A stretch of DNA of 64,000 nt, taken from Pseudomonas jinjuensis. GTDB lineage: Bacteria; Pseudomonadota; Gammaproteobacteria; Pseudomonadales; Pseudomonadaceae. The notes below the pieces were generated by a model. It searched no databases and was not told the origin of the DNA. It was given only the letters and a program-made list of their open reading frames with translations. The first letter of the stretch is position 1. Each line of letters opens with the position of its first letter. This document shows, piece by piece, positions 26,771 to 35,495 of this stretch. Position numbers and translations under genes: made by a program. The stretch spans positions 1-64,000 of the forward strand of contig NZ_FNIJ01000007.1 of the NCBI RefSeq assembly GCF_900103845.1, written 5' to 3'.

Positions 26771-27931
26771 ATGAACATCACCACCTTCGCCAAACGCCTG
26801 TCAATGCTCGTCCTGCTGGCCACTCCGGTGGCCGGCTGGGCGGCTGAATCCATGGTTCCGGCCGCGCCGCAGCTCGCAGCCAAGGCCTACGTGCTGATGG
26901 ACGGGGCCAGCGGCCAGGTCCTGGTCGAGAACAACGCCGACGAGCGCCTGCCGCCCGCCAGCCTGACCAAGCTGATGACCGCCTACATCGCCACCAAGGA
27001 AATCGAAGGCGGCCGCATCAAGGAAAGCGACCTGGTCACCGTCAGCGAGCACGCCTGGCGCACCGGCGGTTCGCGCATGTTCATCCAGGTCGGCAGCCAG
27101 GTTTCGGTCAGCGACCTGCTGCACGGCATCATCATCCAGTCCGGCAACGATGCGTCCGTCGCCCTGGCCGAGCACATCGCCGGCAGCGAAGACGCCTTCG
27201 CCGACATGATGAACACCACCGCGCAGAAGCTGGGCCTGAGCAACAGCCACTTCATGGACGCCACCGGCCTGCCGAATCCGGATCACTACTCCTCGGCCCG
27301 CGACATGGCGACCCTGGCCCGCGCCATCATCTACGGCGAGCCGAGCCACTACGCGATCTACGCGCAGAAGGAATTCCTCTGGAACAACATCAAGCAGCCG
27401 AACCGCAACCTGCTGCTGTGGCGCGACAAGACCGTCGACGGCCTGAAGACCGGCCACACCGAGGAAGCCGGCTACTGCCTGGTGGCCTCCGCCATGCGTG
27501 ACGGCCAGCGCATGATCGCCGTGGTGTTCGGCACCAACAGCGAGCAGGCCCGCGCCGCCGAGACCCAGAAGCTGCTGACCTACGGCTTCCGCTTCTTCGA
27601 ATCGCAGACCTTTTACAAGAAGGGCACCGAGCTGACCAAGAGCCTGGTGTGGAAGGGCGCCGAGTCCGAAGTGAAGGCCGGCCTCGCCGAAGACCTGACC
27701 ATGACCGTACCGCGCGGCCAGCTGAAGAAGCTGCAGGCCAGCATGGTGCTCGAGCCGCAACTGATGGCGCCGATCCAGCAGGGCCAGGTGATCGGCAAGG
27801 TCGAAGTGAAGATGGACGACAAGGTGATCCGCACCTCGGACCTGATCGCCCTCAACGCGGTCGAGGAAGGTGGCTTCTTCCGCCGCATGTGGGATAGCAT
27901 CCGTCTATTCTTCTACGGCCTGTTCAACTGA
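26771..27931 (+). CDS. dacA: D-alanyl-D-alanine carboxypeptidase (PBP5/6 type)
   Basis: A 386-residue low-molecular-weight PBP. Signal peptide to about Ala24; active-site motifs SLTK (Ser64-Lys67), SGN (124-126) and KTG near 226. The PBP5 C-terminal beta domain follows and the end, [16 protein letters not shown], is the amphipathic membrane anchor. It trims pentapeptides. Called dacC in P. aeruginosa. A hairpin terminator follows. Confidence 0.96.
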   Translation: MNITTFAKRLSMLVLLATPVAGWAAESMVPAAPQLAAKAYVLMDGASGQVLVENNADERLPPASLTKLMTAYIATKEIEGGRIKESDLVTVSEHAWRTGGSRMFIQVGSQVSVSDLLHGIIIQSGNDASVALAEHIAGSEDAFADMMNTTAQKLGLSNSHFMDATGLPNPDHYSSARDMATLARAIIYGEPSHYAIYAQKEFLWNNIKQPNRNLLLWRDKTVDGLKTGHTEEAGYCLVASAMRDGQRMIAVVFGTNSEQARAAETQKLLTYGFRFFESQTFYKKGTELTKSLVWKGAESEVKAGLAEDLTMTVPRGQLKKLQASMVLEPQLMAPIQQGQVIGKVEVKMDDKVIRTSDLIALNAVEEGGFFRRMWDSIRLFFYGLFN

Positions 27932-27944
27932 TCGTTCCACTCCA

Positions 27945-27967
27945 GGACGCCCCAACCCGGGGCGTCC
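27945..27967 (+). terminator. Hairpin after dacA
   Basis: GGACGCCCC and GGGGCGTCC form a nine-base-pair stem with loop AACCC, followed by TTCCTGATG. The U-run is short, so termination may be partial; ybeD starts 33 bases later. Confidence 0.6.
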
Positions 27968-27999
27968 TTCCTGATGCGGACCACGAGCCCGCCGCAGCC

Positions 28000-28278
28000 A
28001 TGACCGATACCGAAACTCCTGCCCCGAAAATCGAATTTCCCTGCGAACGCTACCCGATCAAGGTGATCGGCGACGCCGGCGACGGTTTCTCCGATCTGGT
28101 GATCGAGATCATCCAGCGCCATGCGCCGGATTTCGACAGTTCCACCCTGACCATCCGCGACAGCCGCAACGGCCGCTTCCTCTCCGTGCAGGTGTTCATC
28201 ACCGCCACCGGCGTCGAGCAGCTGCAGAACATCCATGCGGACCTGCGCGCCACCGGCCGCGTGCACATGGTGCTTTGA
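28000..28278 (+). CDS. ybeD: YbeD-family protein (DUF493)
   Basis: A 92-residue ACT-like alpha/beta protein of the YbeD/DUF493 family. It shows the family segments [11 protein letters not shown] and [17 protein letters not shown], and the C-terminal [13 protein letters not shown]. Function is not settled; the constant linkage to lipB suggests a role near lipoate metabolism. Its TGA overlaps the lipB ATG. Confidence 0.93.
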   Translation: MTDTETPAPKIEFPCERYPIKVIGDAGDGFSDLVIEIIQRHAPDFDSSTLTIRDSRNGRFLSVQVFITATGVEQLQNIHADLRATGRVHMVL

Positions 28279-28931
28279 TGCGCTATCCGGTGCTGGGTTT
28301 TCGCGAACTCGGCGTGCTTCCCTACGAGCCGACCTGGCATGCCATGCAGCGCTTCACCGCCGGGCGGGATGCGCAGACGCCCGACGAGGTCTGGCTGCTC
28401 GAACACGAACGCGTGTTCACCCAGGGCCAGGCCGGCAAGGCCGAGCATGTGCTGTTCCCGGGCGACATTCCGGTGGTCAAGGTCGACCGCGGCGGCCAGG
28501 TGACCTACCACGGCCCCGGCCAACTGGTCGCCTACCTGATGCTCGACGTGCGGCGCTCCGGCATCGGCGTGCGCGAACTGGTGTCGCGCATCGAGCGAAG
28601 CCTGATCGCCCTGCTCGAAGGCTACGGCGTGCAGGCGGCGTCCAAGCCGGACGCGCCGGGCGTCTACGTGGACGGCGCGAAGATCGCCTCCCTCGGCCTG
28701 CGCATCCGCAACGGCTGCTCCTTCCATGGCCTGGCCCTGAACGTGGACATGGACCTGGAACCCTTTCGTCGTATCAATCCCTGCGGCTACGCAGGCATGG
28801 CAATGACCCAGCTCAGCGAGCTGGCAGGCCCCCTCACCGTGGCCGAAGTGCGCGAGCGTCTGCGTGGCGAACTCGTTTCACACCTTGGCTACGCAGAACA
28901 GAAGACCCTCATGGGCGGGATCGAAATCTGA
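28278..28931 (+). CDS. lipB: Octanoyl-[acyl-carrier-protein]:protein transferase LipB
   Basis: A 217-residue enzyme that moves octanoyl from ACP to lipoyl domains. Motifs: [18 protein letters not shown], the catalytic Lys in [11 protein letters not shown] and Cys in [13 protein letters not shown] at 28278 (ATGA with ybeD) is preferred over the TTG one codon earlier. It overlaps lipA by one base in the same fashion. Confidence 0.97.
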   Translation: MRYPVLGFRELGVLPYEPTWHAMQRFTAGRDAQTPDEVWLLEHERVFTQGQAGKAEHVLFPGDIPVVKVDRGGQVTYHGPGQLVAYLMLDVRRSGIGVRELVSRIERSLIALLEGYGVQAASKPDAPGVYVDGAKIASLGLRIRNGCSFHGLALNVDMDLEPFRRINPCGYAGMAMTQLSELAGPLTVAEVRERLRGELVSHLGYAEQKTLMGGIEI

Positions 28932-29905
28932 TGAGTACCGTTGAGACTGCCGGCAAGCCGGCCAAGGTGGAAGTCGGCGTGAAATTGCGCGGCGCCGAGA
29001 AGGTGGCGCGCATTCCGGTGAAGATCATCCCCACCGAAGAACTGCCGAAGAAGCCTGACTGGATTCGCGTGCGCATCCCGGTATCGCCGGAAGTCGACCG
29101 CATCAAGCAGCTGCTGCGCAAGCACAAGCTGCACAGCGTCTGCGAAGAGGCGTCCTGCCCCAACCTCGGCGAGTGCTTCTCCGGCGGCACCGCGACCTTC
29201 ATGATCATGGGCGACATCTGCACCCGCCGCTGCCCGTTCTGCGACGTCGGCCACGGCCGGCCGAAGCCGCTGGACGTCGACGAGCCGAAGAACCTCGCCA
29301 TCGCCATCGCCGACCTGCGCCTGAAGTACGTGGTGATCACCTCGGTGGACCGAGACGACCTGCGCGACGGCGGCGCCCAGCACTTCGCCGACTGCCTGCG
29401 CGAGATCCGCCAGCTGTCCCCGGGCGTCCAGCTCGAGACCCTGGTCCCGGACTACCGCGGGCGCATGGACATCGCCCTGGAAATCACTGCCAACGAGCCG
29501 CCGGACATATTCAACCACAACCTTGAAACCGTACCGCGCCTGTACAAGTCCTCGCGCCCGGGCTCCGACTTCGAATGGTCGCTGGACCTGCTGCAGCGCT
29601 TCAAGCAGATGGTCCCGCACGTGCCGACCAAGTCCGGCCTGATGCTCGGCCTGGGCGAGACCGACGACGAGGTCATCGAAGTCATGCAGCGCATGCGCGA
29701 GCACGATATCGACATGCTCACCCTCGGCCAGTACCTGCAGCCGTCGCGCAACCACTTGCCGGTGCAGCGCTTCGTCCATCCGGACACCTTCGCCTGGTTC
29801 GCCGAGGAAGGCGCGAAGATGGGCTTCAAGAACGTCGCCTCCGGCCCGCTGGTGCGTTCCTCCTACCATGCCGACCAGCAGGCACACGGCGAGAAGATCG
29901 GCTAG
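28931..29905 (+). CDS. lipA: Lipoyl synthase LipA
   Basis: A 324-residue radical-SAM enzyme that inserts two sulfurs into octanoyl groups. The auxiliary cluster ligands are Cys71, Cys76 and Cys82 ([12 protein letters not shown]) and the radical SAM cluster is Cys97, Cys101 and Cys104 (CTRRCPFC). The family C-terminal serine lies in RSSYHAD. It ends the ybeD-lipB-lipA unit at a strong terminator. Confidence 0.97.
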   Translation: MSTVETAGKPAKVEVGVKLRGAEKVARIPVKIIPTEELPKKPDWIRVRIPVSPEVDRIKQLLRKHKLHSVCEEASCPNLGECFSGGTATFMIMGDICTRRCPFCDVGHGRPKPLDVDEPKNLAIAIADLRLKYVVITSVDRDDLRDGGAQHFADCLREIRQLSPGVQLETLVPDYRGRMDIALEITANEPPDIFNHNLETVPRLYKSSRPGSDFEWSLDLLQRFKQMVPHVPTKSGLMLGLGETDDEVIEVMQRMREHDIDMLTLGQYLQPSRNHLPVQRFVHPDTFAWFAEEGAKMGFKNVASGPLVRSSYHADQQAHGEKIG

Positions 29906-29927
29906 TCCGCCGATACCTCTGCAAAGG

Positions 29928-29965
29928 AACGCCGCTTTCCCGTGAGGGAAAGCGGCGTTTTCGTT
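29928..29965 (+). terminator. Strong intrinsic terminator after lipA
   Basis: A perfect 14-base-pair stem (AACGCCGCTTTCCC with GGGAAAGCGGCGTT) and a GTGA tetraloop, followed by TTCGTTT. It isolates the lip genes from the fimbrial operon. Confidence 0.92.
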
Positions 29966-29974
29966 TGTGGGTTA

Positions 29975-30010
29975 TGCACCGTCATGGTGCTGCACGCACT
30001 GCAATGGTGC
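29975..30010. promoter_or_regulatory. Tandem NtrC-like dyads
   Basis: Site 1 (29975-29991) reads TGCACC-N5-GGTGCT; site 2 (29996-30010) reads GCACT-N5-GGTGC. The NtrC consensus is TGCACY-N5-GGTGCA. The two centres are 20 bases apart, about two helical turns, as in enhancers. They lie about 270 bases before the fimbrial subunit gene. Binding is inferred only. Confidence 0.45.
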
Positions 30011-30278
30011 GTCCAGTGTCAGCTAAAAAGCTTTTGGATATAAGGGGTTACGTCAACTCGTGATGTGAACTGCTGCCGATTGCCAAGTATTTCGGAGTTA
30101 TTGGTATTACCAGATCAGAAATTTCCTTCAACTGTGCTGGAAAGGCCTGATTCCTCCTCGTATTTGCTCCCCGATAGAGTCGTCCCAGGCATGGACGATG
30201 GTCCCAGGATGGATCCGGTCCTGCCGAGTGAGCCTCCTTCAGGAGGCGCCAGCACAGAGCCAATCGAGGAAATTTGAG
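29992..30278 (+). other. Less GC-rich leader before the fimbrial operon
   Basis: The 313 bases from the lipA terminator to the first fimbrial gene contain no convincing gene. The stretch at 30020-30180 is visibly richer in A and T than its surroundings (for example AAAAGCTTTT at 30026). A GG-N10-GC pair at 30211-30224 (TGGATCCGGTCCTGCC) is a weak sigma-54-type candidate. A perfect hairpin GCCTCCT/AGGAGGC lies at 30232-30247. Confidence 0.5.
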
Positions 30279-30797
30279 ATGAAAAAGCTTCATGCCGCCG
30301 TCGCCCTGGTCGCCCTGGGGTTGGGCAGCAACGCCTTCGCCTATGACGCACTGGTGAACTTCAATGGCGAGGTGACGGACCAGACCTGCAAGATCGACGG
30401 TAGCGACAGCGCTGTCACCAAGACCGTCAACCTGCCCACCGTGAGCGTCAATGCGCTGGCAAACGTGGGCGACTGGGCGGGGCGGACTCCGTTCAACTTC
30501 CAGCTGACCGACTGCAGTTCGGCGCGTGCCACGGCGCACTTCGAGCCGGGCCCGACCATCGATACCGGGAACGGCAACCTGAATAACCAGGCTTCCGGTG
30601 GTTCGAACGCGCAGATCCAACTCCTCAACGACGGCTTCACGCCGATCAACCTGGCCACCAATACCGGTTCCCAGACGGTGGACACCTCCAGCGGCAGCGC
30701 GACTCTGCAGTACTACGCCCAGTACTACGCCAAGGTCGCACCAGCGACCGCCGGTCTCGTGACGTCCAGCGTCTACATGACCCTCGACTATCAGTAA
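30279..30797 (+). CDS. Type 1 fimbrial major subunit
   Basis: A 172-residue secreted pilin: signal peptide ending at NAFAYDA (about residue 22), then a fimbrial subunit domain with VNFNGEVTDQTC and DCSSARA cysteines (about 38 and 82) and the penultimate-Tyr C-terminal strand YMTLDYQ that chaperones recognise. GAGGAAAT precedes the ATG. It is the first gene of the operon and is followed by an attenuator-like terminator, consistent with being the most abundant component. Confidence 0.92.
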   Translation: MKKLHAAVALVALGLGSNAFAYDALVNFNGEVTDQTCKIDGSDSAVTKTVNLPTVSVNALANVGDWAGRTPFNFQLTDCSSARATAHFEPGPTIDTGNGNLNNQASGGSNAQIQLLNDGFTPINLATNTGSQTVDTSSGSATLQYYAQYYAKVAPATAGLVTSSVYMTLDYQ

Positions 30798-30804
30798 GCC
30801 TCGT

Positions 30805-30831
30805 TCCGGGGCCTCGGCCCCGGACGTTTTT
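30805..30831 (+). terminator. Intrinsic terminator/attenuator after major pilin
   Basis: A nine-base-pair stem TCCGGGGCC/GGCCCCGGA is followed by CG and TTTTT. It lies between the subunit gene and its chaperone gene, so partial read-through would set a high subunit to assembly-protein ratio. Confidence 0.8.
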
Positions 30832-30855
30832 CGCGATTTGAATTGTGGTGATGCG

Positions 30856-31599
30856 ATGCGCAGGTCCCTTTCCCGTACGCTCCTGACTTCCCTGGCCGTT
30901 ACCGTTGCCCTGTCGTCCATGGCGGCGCAGGCCAATGTGGTGATCACCGGAACCCGCGTGGTCTATCCCGCGAACGAGCGGGAAGTCACCGTGAAGCTGA
31001 CCAATGCGGGGACAACCCCCGCCCTGGTGCAAGCCTGGGTGGACAGGGGAGACCCCAAGACCCGTCCCGAGAAGTCCGACGCTCCGTTCGTGGTGACCCC
31101 ACCGGTCGCCAGGATCGACGCAAGCAAGGGACAGACGCTGCGCGTCGCATTCACCGGCGAGTCCCTTCCCGGCGATAGAGAGAGCGTGTTCTGGCTGAAT
31201 GTTCTGGATGTCCCGCCACTGCCCACGCAGAAGGACATCAACTACATGCAGGTGGCCTACCGCTCGCGGATCAAGCTGTTCTATCGCCCGGCGGGCTTGC
31301 CCGGCAATCCCTCGCAGGCGGCCGAAAAGCTGGCATGGACACTGACGCCGGACGGTCACGGTCTGGCTCTGCATTGCACCAATGCCAGCGCCTACCACCT
31401 GTCCCTCGGCAAGGTGACGTTGCACATCGCCGGCAAGCGCTTCACCAGCGATGTCGATGGCATGGTCAGGCCGGGTTCCGCCATGAATTTTCCGTTGAAG
31501 GGACTTGCCACTCCACCAACCGGCGAGATGAAGGTCACCTACAGCTGGATCAACGACTACGGTGCGTCGATCCAGGGTGAGTCTCTACTGCGACGCTGA
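30856..31599 (+). CDS. Fimbrial periplasmic chaperone (PapD-like)
   Basis: A 247-residue periplasmic chaperone with a signal peptide (cleavage near AAQANV). The N-terminal Ig domain has TRVVYPANEREVTVKLTN, with the conserved Arg and the proline-rich PPVARIDASKGQTLRV; the G1/F1 area contains FWLNVLDVPP and YRSRIKLFYRP, with the conserved Lys. It donates a strand to subunits before usher assembly. ATG at 30856 follows GGTGATG. Confidence 0.92.
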   Translation: MRRSLSRTLLTSLAVTVALSSMAAQANVVITGTRVVYPANEREVTVKLTNAGTTPALVQAWVDRGDPKTRPEKSDAPFVVTPPVARIDASKGQTLRVAFTGESLPGDRESVFWLNVLDVPPLPTQKDINYMQVAYRSRIKLFYRPAGLPGNPSQAAEKLAWTLTPDGHGLALHCTNASAYHLSLGKVTLHIAGKRFTSDVDGMVRPGSAMNFPLKGLATPPTGEMKVTYSWINDYGASIQGESLLRR

Positions 31600-31705
31600 T
31601 CCAAGTATTACAGCCCATCGCTTCTTCCTTATTTCTCGCGTCTTTCCGGGATGAACGTCCCGGCTGCCGCACGGCATTCGCATGCCCGGCAGGCGAAGGG
31701 GAATC

Positions 31706-34345
31706 ATGAACAGGATCAGAAGTTTTCAACGAATTTCCCGCCTTGGAAATGCTGGGAGGCGGGAGTGCGGACTGCGTTCCGCCAGGCCATGGTTGATGCT
31801 GGGAATGCTGTCTGCCGTCGGCCTCTGTGCCGAGGCGCTGGGGGATGTTTCCAACCAGTTCGCTGCCTTCAACCCCAGCTTCTTCGGCAATGGCGAGGGT
31901 GACACCTCCGTCGACCTCTCGCGCTTCGAGAATGGCAACCCCGTCGATCCGGGCAACTACCGGCTGGATGTCTACGTCAATGGCAACTGGATCGGCCGGC
32001 AGGACGTGCGGGTCGTCAGCGGGGAGGGCAAGAACGCTGCGCCCGGCTACTGCTTCAAGCGCAGCCAGCTTCGCGCCATGGGTGTCGATTTCACCAAGCT
32101 GCCCGAGGGCAGCCAGGGTAACGGCACTGAGCCGGAATGCCTGGATCTGCAGCAGACCGTTCCCGGCAGCACACTGGATGTCGACATGTCCGAACAGCGC
32201 GCCAACATCAGCGTGCCGCAGGCTTATGCAGGCCGGCGCGCGCGCGGGTATGTCGATCCCGGTGAATGGGACGGGGGCGTGACCGCCGGCTTCCTTTCCT
32301 ACAATGCCAACGTCTTCCGGACCGACAGCAGCGATGGCGCCGATAGCACCCAGTACTACACCGGCCTCAATGCAGGCTTGAACCTGAGCGACTGGCGTTT
32401 GCGCTACAACGGCTCGTACAACCGCAGCCAGACCCAGGGCGCTCCTTCCACCAGCAATTACGACTCGCTGAACGCCTATGCGCAGCGGGATATCACCGCC
32501 CTGAAGTCGCAACTGACCCTGGGTGAGTACTACAGCCCGAGCGACCTGTTCGACAGCGTTCCCTACACCGGCGTCCAGCTGGGATCGGACGATCGCATGC
32601 GTCCGGATTCGCAGAACGGCTTCGCGCCGACGATCCGAGGCGTTGCCGATACCAATGCGCGGGTCACGGTCAAGCAGGGCGAGAACACCCTGTACGAGAC
32701 CACGGTGGCGCCCGGCCCGTTCGTCATCGATGACCTGTACAACACTGGCTATGCCGGCGACCTGACGGTGGTAGTCACGGAATCAGACGGTCGTGTGAAG
32801 TCATTCCTCGTACCCTATGCGTCGGTGTCGCAGTTGGTGCGCCCCGGGGTTAGCCGCTACAACATCACAGCCGGCCAGTATCGCGACGACAACCTGCACG
32901 ATGCGCCCAACTTCCTGCAGGGCACCTACCAGTACGGCGTCTCCAACCTCATGACCGCCTATGCCGGGGGCATCGTCGCGGAGAACTACCTGTCCGGACT
33001 GGGCGGCTTGGCTTTCAGCACGCCGTTCGGCGCATTGGCGGCGGATGTCACTCATTCCCAGGCCAGTGGCCTGCCGGACACCATCGACACCAGCAGTTCC
33101 ATGAGCGGGCAGAGCTACCGGCTCACCTACAGCAAGCTGCTGGACGCCACCAGCACCAACTTCACGGTGGCTGCCTATCGGTTCTCCAGCGAGGGTTTCC
33201 TGAGCCTGCAGGACTATGCATGGCTCAGCGACAGCGACGATCTGAACTATCAGATATATCGCCAGCGCAACCGTTTCCAGCTCAGCGTCACCCAGCCGCT
33301 GGGTGAGTACGGCAGCTTCTACTTTACCGGTTCCAAACAGAACTACTGGAATCGCAGTCAGGCCGATACCACCTTCCAGGCCGGCTACAACACCGGCTTC
33401 AGTTGGGGCAGCCTCGGTTTGTCGGCCTCGCGCACGCGAAATGAGGACGGCAACTTCGACAGCACCTACATGGTGACCGTCAACCTGCCCATCGGCGCCG
33501 CCTCGTCGAGTCCGATGTACCTGAGCACCACCGCCAGCTATTCCGACAGCCGGAACAACAACCTCCAGACCAACCTTGGCGGCACTTTGGGCGAGCAGCA
33601 CCAGCTCAGCTACAACCTCTACGCTTCGTCGTTGAAGAACGATGGCGACAGATCCGGCAGCGAAGGGTTGTCCGCCACCTACAACGCGCCGATGGCCGCC
33701 TTCAGCGCCAGTGCGAGCAATGGCGATGGCTACAGACAGGCCAGTTTCGGTGCACGTGGCAGCCTCGTGGCGCACCCCGGCGGGGTCAACTTCACCCAGG
33801 ACCAGGGCGAGACCATGGCCATCGTCGAGGCCAAGGGCGCGGGCGGTGCGAAGGTGCTCAACAACGTTGGCGCCAAGGTCGCCGACAATGGCTACGCGGT
33901 GGTATCCGGCCTGATGCCCTACCGGCAGAACGATGTCGAGATCGACCCGAAGGGAATCTCTCAGGACGTGGAGCTGGAAGTGACCTCGCAATCGGTGGCG
34001 CCCCGTTTCGGCTCCATCGTCCTGCTCAAGTACCCGACGGTGACGGGAAGGCCGCTGCTCTTCCAGGTAACCCGGGATGACGGTATCGCCATTCCGCTCG
34101 GTGCCGAGGTGCTGGACGCCGATGGCAAGTCACTGTCGATGGTCGGCCAGGGCGGGCAGGTATTCCTTCGCGGCATCAAGGACCAGGGTCGGCTTCTGAT
34201 TCGCTGGGGTGAAGGGGATGGGCAGAGCTGCCGCGTCGGCTACAGCGTGCCCTCCGAGCCTGAGAAGGGGGCTGCCGTGCAGAAAGTCGTAGTGCGCTGC
34301 CAGGTCGTTACCCGCGGCGGCGCCCTGGCGCTTTCCGGGACATGA
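31706..34345 (+). CDS. Outer-membrane fimbrial usher
   Basis: An 879-residue usher. A long signal region is followed by the N-terminal chaperone-binding domain (FFGNGEGDTSVDLSRFENGN; GNYRLDVYVNGNWIG), the 24-strand barrel with plug, and C-terminal domains (cysteine pair near the end, SCRVGYSVP and VVRCQVV). FDSVPYTGVQLGSDDRMRP is the usher signature. The ATG at 31706 has GAAGGGGA close upstream; an ATG at 31682 is an alternative. Full length for the family. Confidence 0.93.
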   Translation: MNRIRSFQRISRLGNAGRRECGLRSARPWLMLGMLSAVGLCAEALGDVSNQFAAFNPSFFGNGEGDTSVDLSRFENGNPVDPGNYRLDVYVNGNWIGRQDVRVVSGEGKNAAPGYCFKRSQLRAMGVDFTKLPEGSQGNGTEPECLDLQQTVPGSTLDVDMSEQRANISVPQAYAGRRARGYVDPGEWDGGVTAGFLSYNANVFRTDSSDGADSTQYYTGLNAGLNLSDWRLRYNGSYNRSQTQGAPSTSNYDSLNAYAQRDITALKSQLTLGEYYSPSDLFDSVPYTGVQLGSDDRMRPDSQNGFAPTIRGVADTNARVTVKQGENTLYETTVAPGPFVIDDLYNTGYAGDLTVVVTESDGRVKSFLVPYASVSQLVRPGVSRYNITAGQYRDDNLHDAPNFLQGTYQYGVSNLMTAYAGGIVAENYLSGLGGLAFSTPFGALAADVTHSQASGLPDTIDTSSSMSGQSYRLTYSKLLDATSTNFTVAAYRFSSEGFLSLQDYAWLSDSDDLNYQIYRQRNRFQLSVTQPLGEYGSFYFTGSKQNYWNRSQADTTFQAGYNTGFSWGSLGLSASRTRNEDGNFDSTYMVTVNLPIGAASSSPMYLSTTASYSDSRNNNLQTNLGGTLGEQHQLSYNLYASSLKNDGDRSGSEGLSATYNAPMAAFSASASNGDGYRQASFGARGSLVAHPGGVNFTQDQGETMAIVEAKGAGGAKVLNNVGAKVADNGYAVVSGLMPYRQNDVEIDPKGISQDVELEVTSQSVAPRFGSIVLLKYPTVTGRPLLFQVTRDDGIAIPLGAEVLDADGKSLSMVGQGGQVFLRGIKDQGRLLIRWGEGDGQSCRVGYSVPSEPEKGAAVQKVVVRCQVVTRGGALALSGT

Positions 34346-34377
34346 GCAACCCCATCAATCGAAATGAGGTTTGACGG

Positions 34378-35448
34378 ATGCATTGCAACCCTTTCTTCAA
34401 ACTGCCATGCAGGCAGTTGGCTCTCGCACTGCTCATGCTGGCAGCGGCTCTTTCACAGAGCGGTCCAGCCTGGGCGGACTGCAAGGCGTTCAGCGGCAGC
34501 CTGCCGCAGAGCCTGAACTACAACATGAGCGTGGTGGTGCCAGCAGGCCTGTCGGCCGGGGCGACCATTCCCGGTACCTATCGACCCTTCAACATCACCG
34601 GCGCCTGCACGCCGGATGCGTGGGCTGGCCGTCCCGCTCCGGCGGTCGGTTCCACTATCGTGGCCTGCGTGGTCAGTGGAACGGCCAGCCCTGTACCGGG
34701 CATTCCCGGCGTATATACCACCGGTATCGCCGGCGTGGGCATGGCCCTGCTGGATGCGTCGGGCAACCGCCTCCTGAATGCACAGAACCAGCAGTGCGCC
34801 TCGCATTTCGGTCAGCTCCAGGGCGGCGGCGCGGCACCGTACACGCTCACCTACAACCTCAATGGGGCCATGGAGCTGGTCAAGACCTCTTCGGCCGGAA
34901 CTCCGGTGGGTTCCGGCGTGCTGACCAGCGTCAACGCGGCGTGGCTGTTCGGTGTCTATGAGACGCTCTGGGTACTGAACTACAGCGACGGTGCCCTGGG
35001 GCCCTCCATGATCTCTCCAGCGGGAAACCTGCAGATATCCAGCGTGACCTGCACGGTCACCAGCCCGAGCACGGTGCAGTTGCCCAAGGTAGGGCTCTCC
35101 GCGCTGTCCCAGGTGGGGGATGTCGCCGGTGGCACGCCGTTCAATATCGGCCTGCTCTGCAACAAGGACCTGAAAGTCGGGATCAGGATGGAAGCGGCGC
35201 CTGGCGTGACCGCGATAGATCCACAGTCCGGGATACTGAGCTCCCAGGGTTCCGCCCAGGGCGTCGGCATTCAGTTGCTGAAAAGCGACTTCTCGCCCAT
35301 GCCGCTCGACCAGCGCGTGGACCTGGGCAACATTTCCGCCAATGGCCAGGTCAGTTTCGGCTATTACGCCCGGTACAACAGAACGGGTACCACCCTCGCG
35401 CCCGGGACCGTGCAGAGCCAGATGGTGTTCACCTTCGATTACCAGTGA
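34378..35448 (+). CDS. Fimbrial tip adhesin
   Basis: A 356-residue secreted protein. After the signal peptide (cleavage near AWADCKA) comes a roughly 190-residue N-terminal domain without a known match, then a fimbrial subunit domain from about 220 with VTCTVTSP, LLCNKDLKVG and the closing strand MVFTFDYQ. A two-domain form at the operon end is typical of tip adhesins such as FimH. The ligand is unknown. TGAGGT precedes the ATG. Confidence 0.85.
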   Translation: MHCNPFFKLPCRQLALALLMLAAALSQSGPAWADCKAFSGSLPQSLNYNMSVVVPAGLSAGATIPGTYRPFNITGACTPDAWAGRPAPAVGSTIVACVVSGTASPVPGIPGVYTTGIAGVGMALLDASGNRLLNAQNQQCASHFGQLQGGGAAPYTLTYNLNGAMELVKTSSAGTPVGSGVLTSVNAAWLFGVYETLWVLNYSDGALGPSMISPAGNLQISSVTCTVTSPSTVQLPKVGLSALSQVGDVAGGTPFNIGLLCNKDLKVGIRMEAAPGVTAIDPQSGILSSQGSAQGVGIQLLKSDFSPMPLDQRVDLGNISANGQVSFGYYARYNRTGTTLAPGTVQSQMVFTFDYQ

Positions 35449-35458
35449 TCATTGCCCG

Positions 35459-35486
35459 CCACGGCCGGCCCCATGGCAGGCCGTGG
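35459..35486. terminator. Hairpin between convergent adhesin and transglycosylase genes
   Basis: CCACGGCC and GGCCGTGG form an eight-base-pair stem with a 12-base loop in the 47-base gap between two convergent genes. No clear U-run on either side, so efficiency is doubtful. Confidence 0.45.
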
Positions 35487-35495
35487 TTGTCGTCC

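Noticed and set aside
30065-30277. 70-codon plus-strand frame in the fimbrial leader
   Set aside because: GTG start without a ribosome site, no resemblance to anything, and it ends just before the real pilin start.
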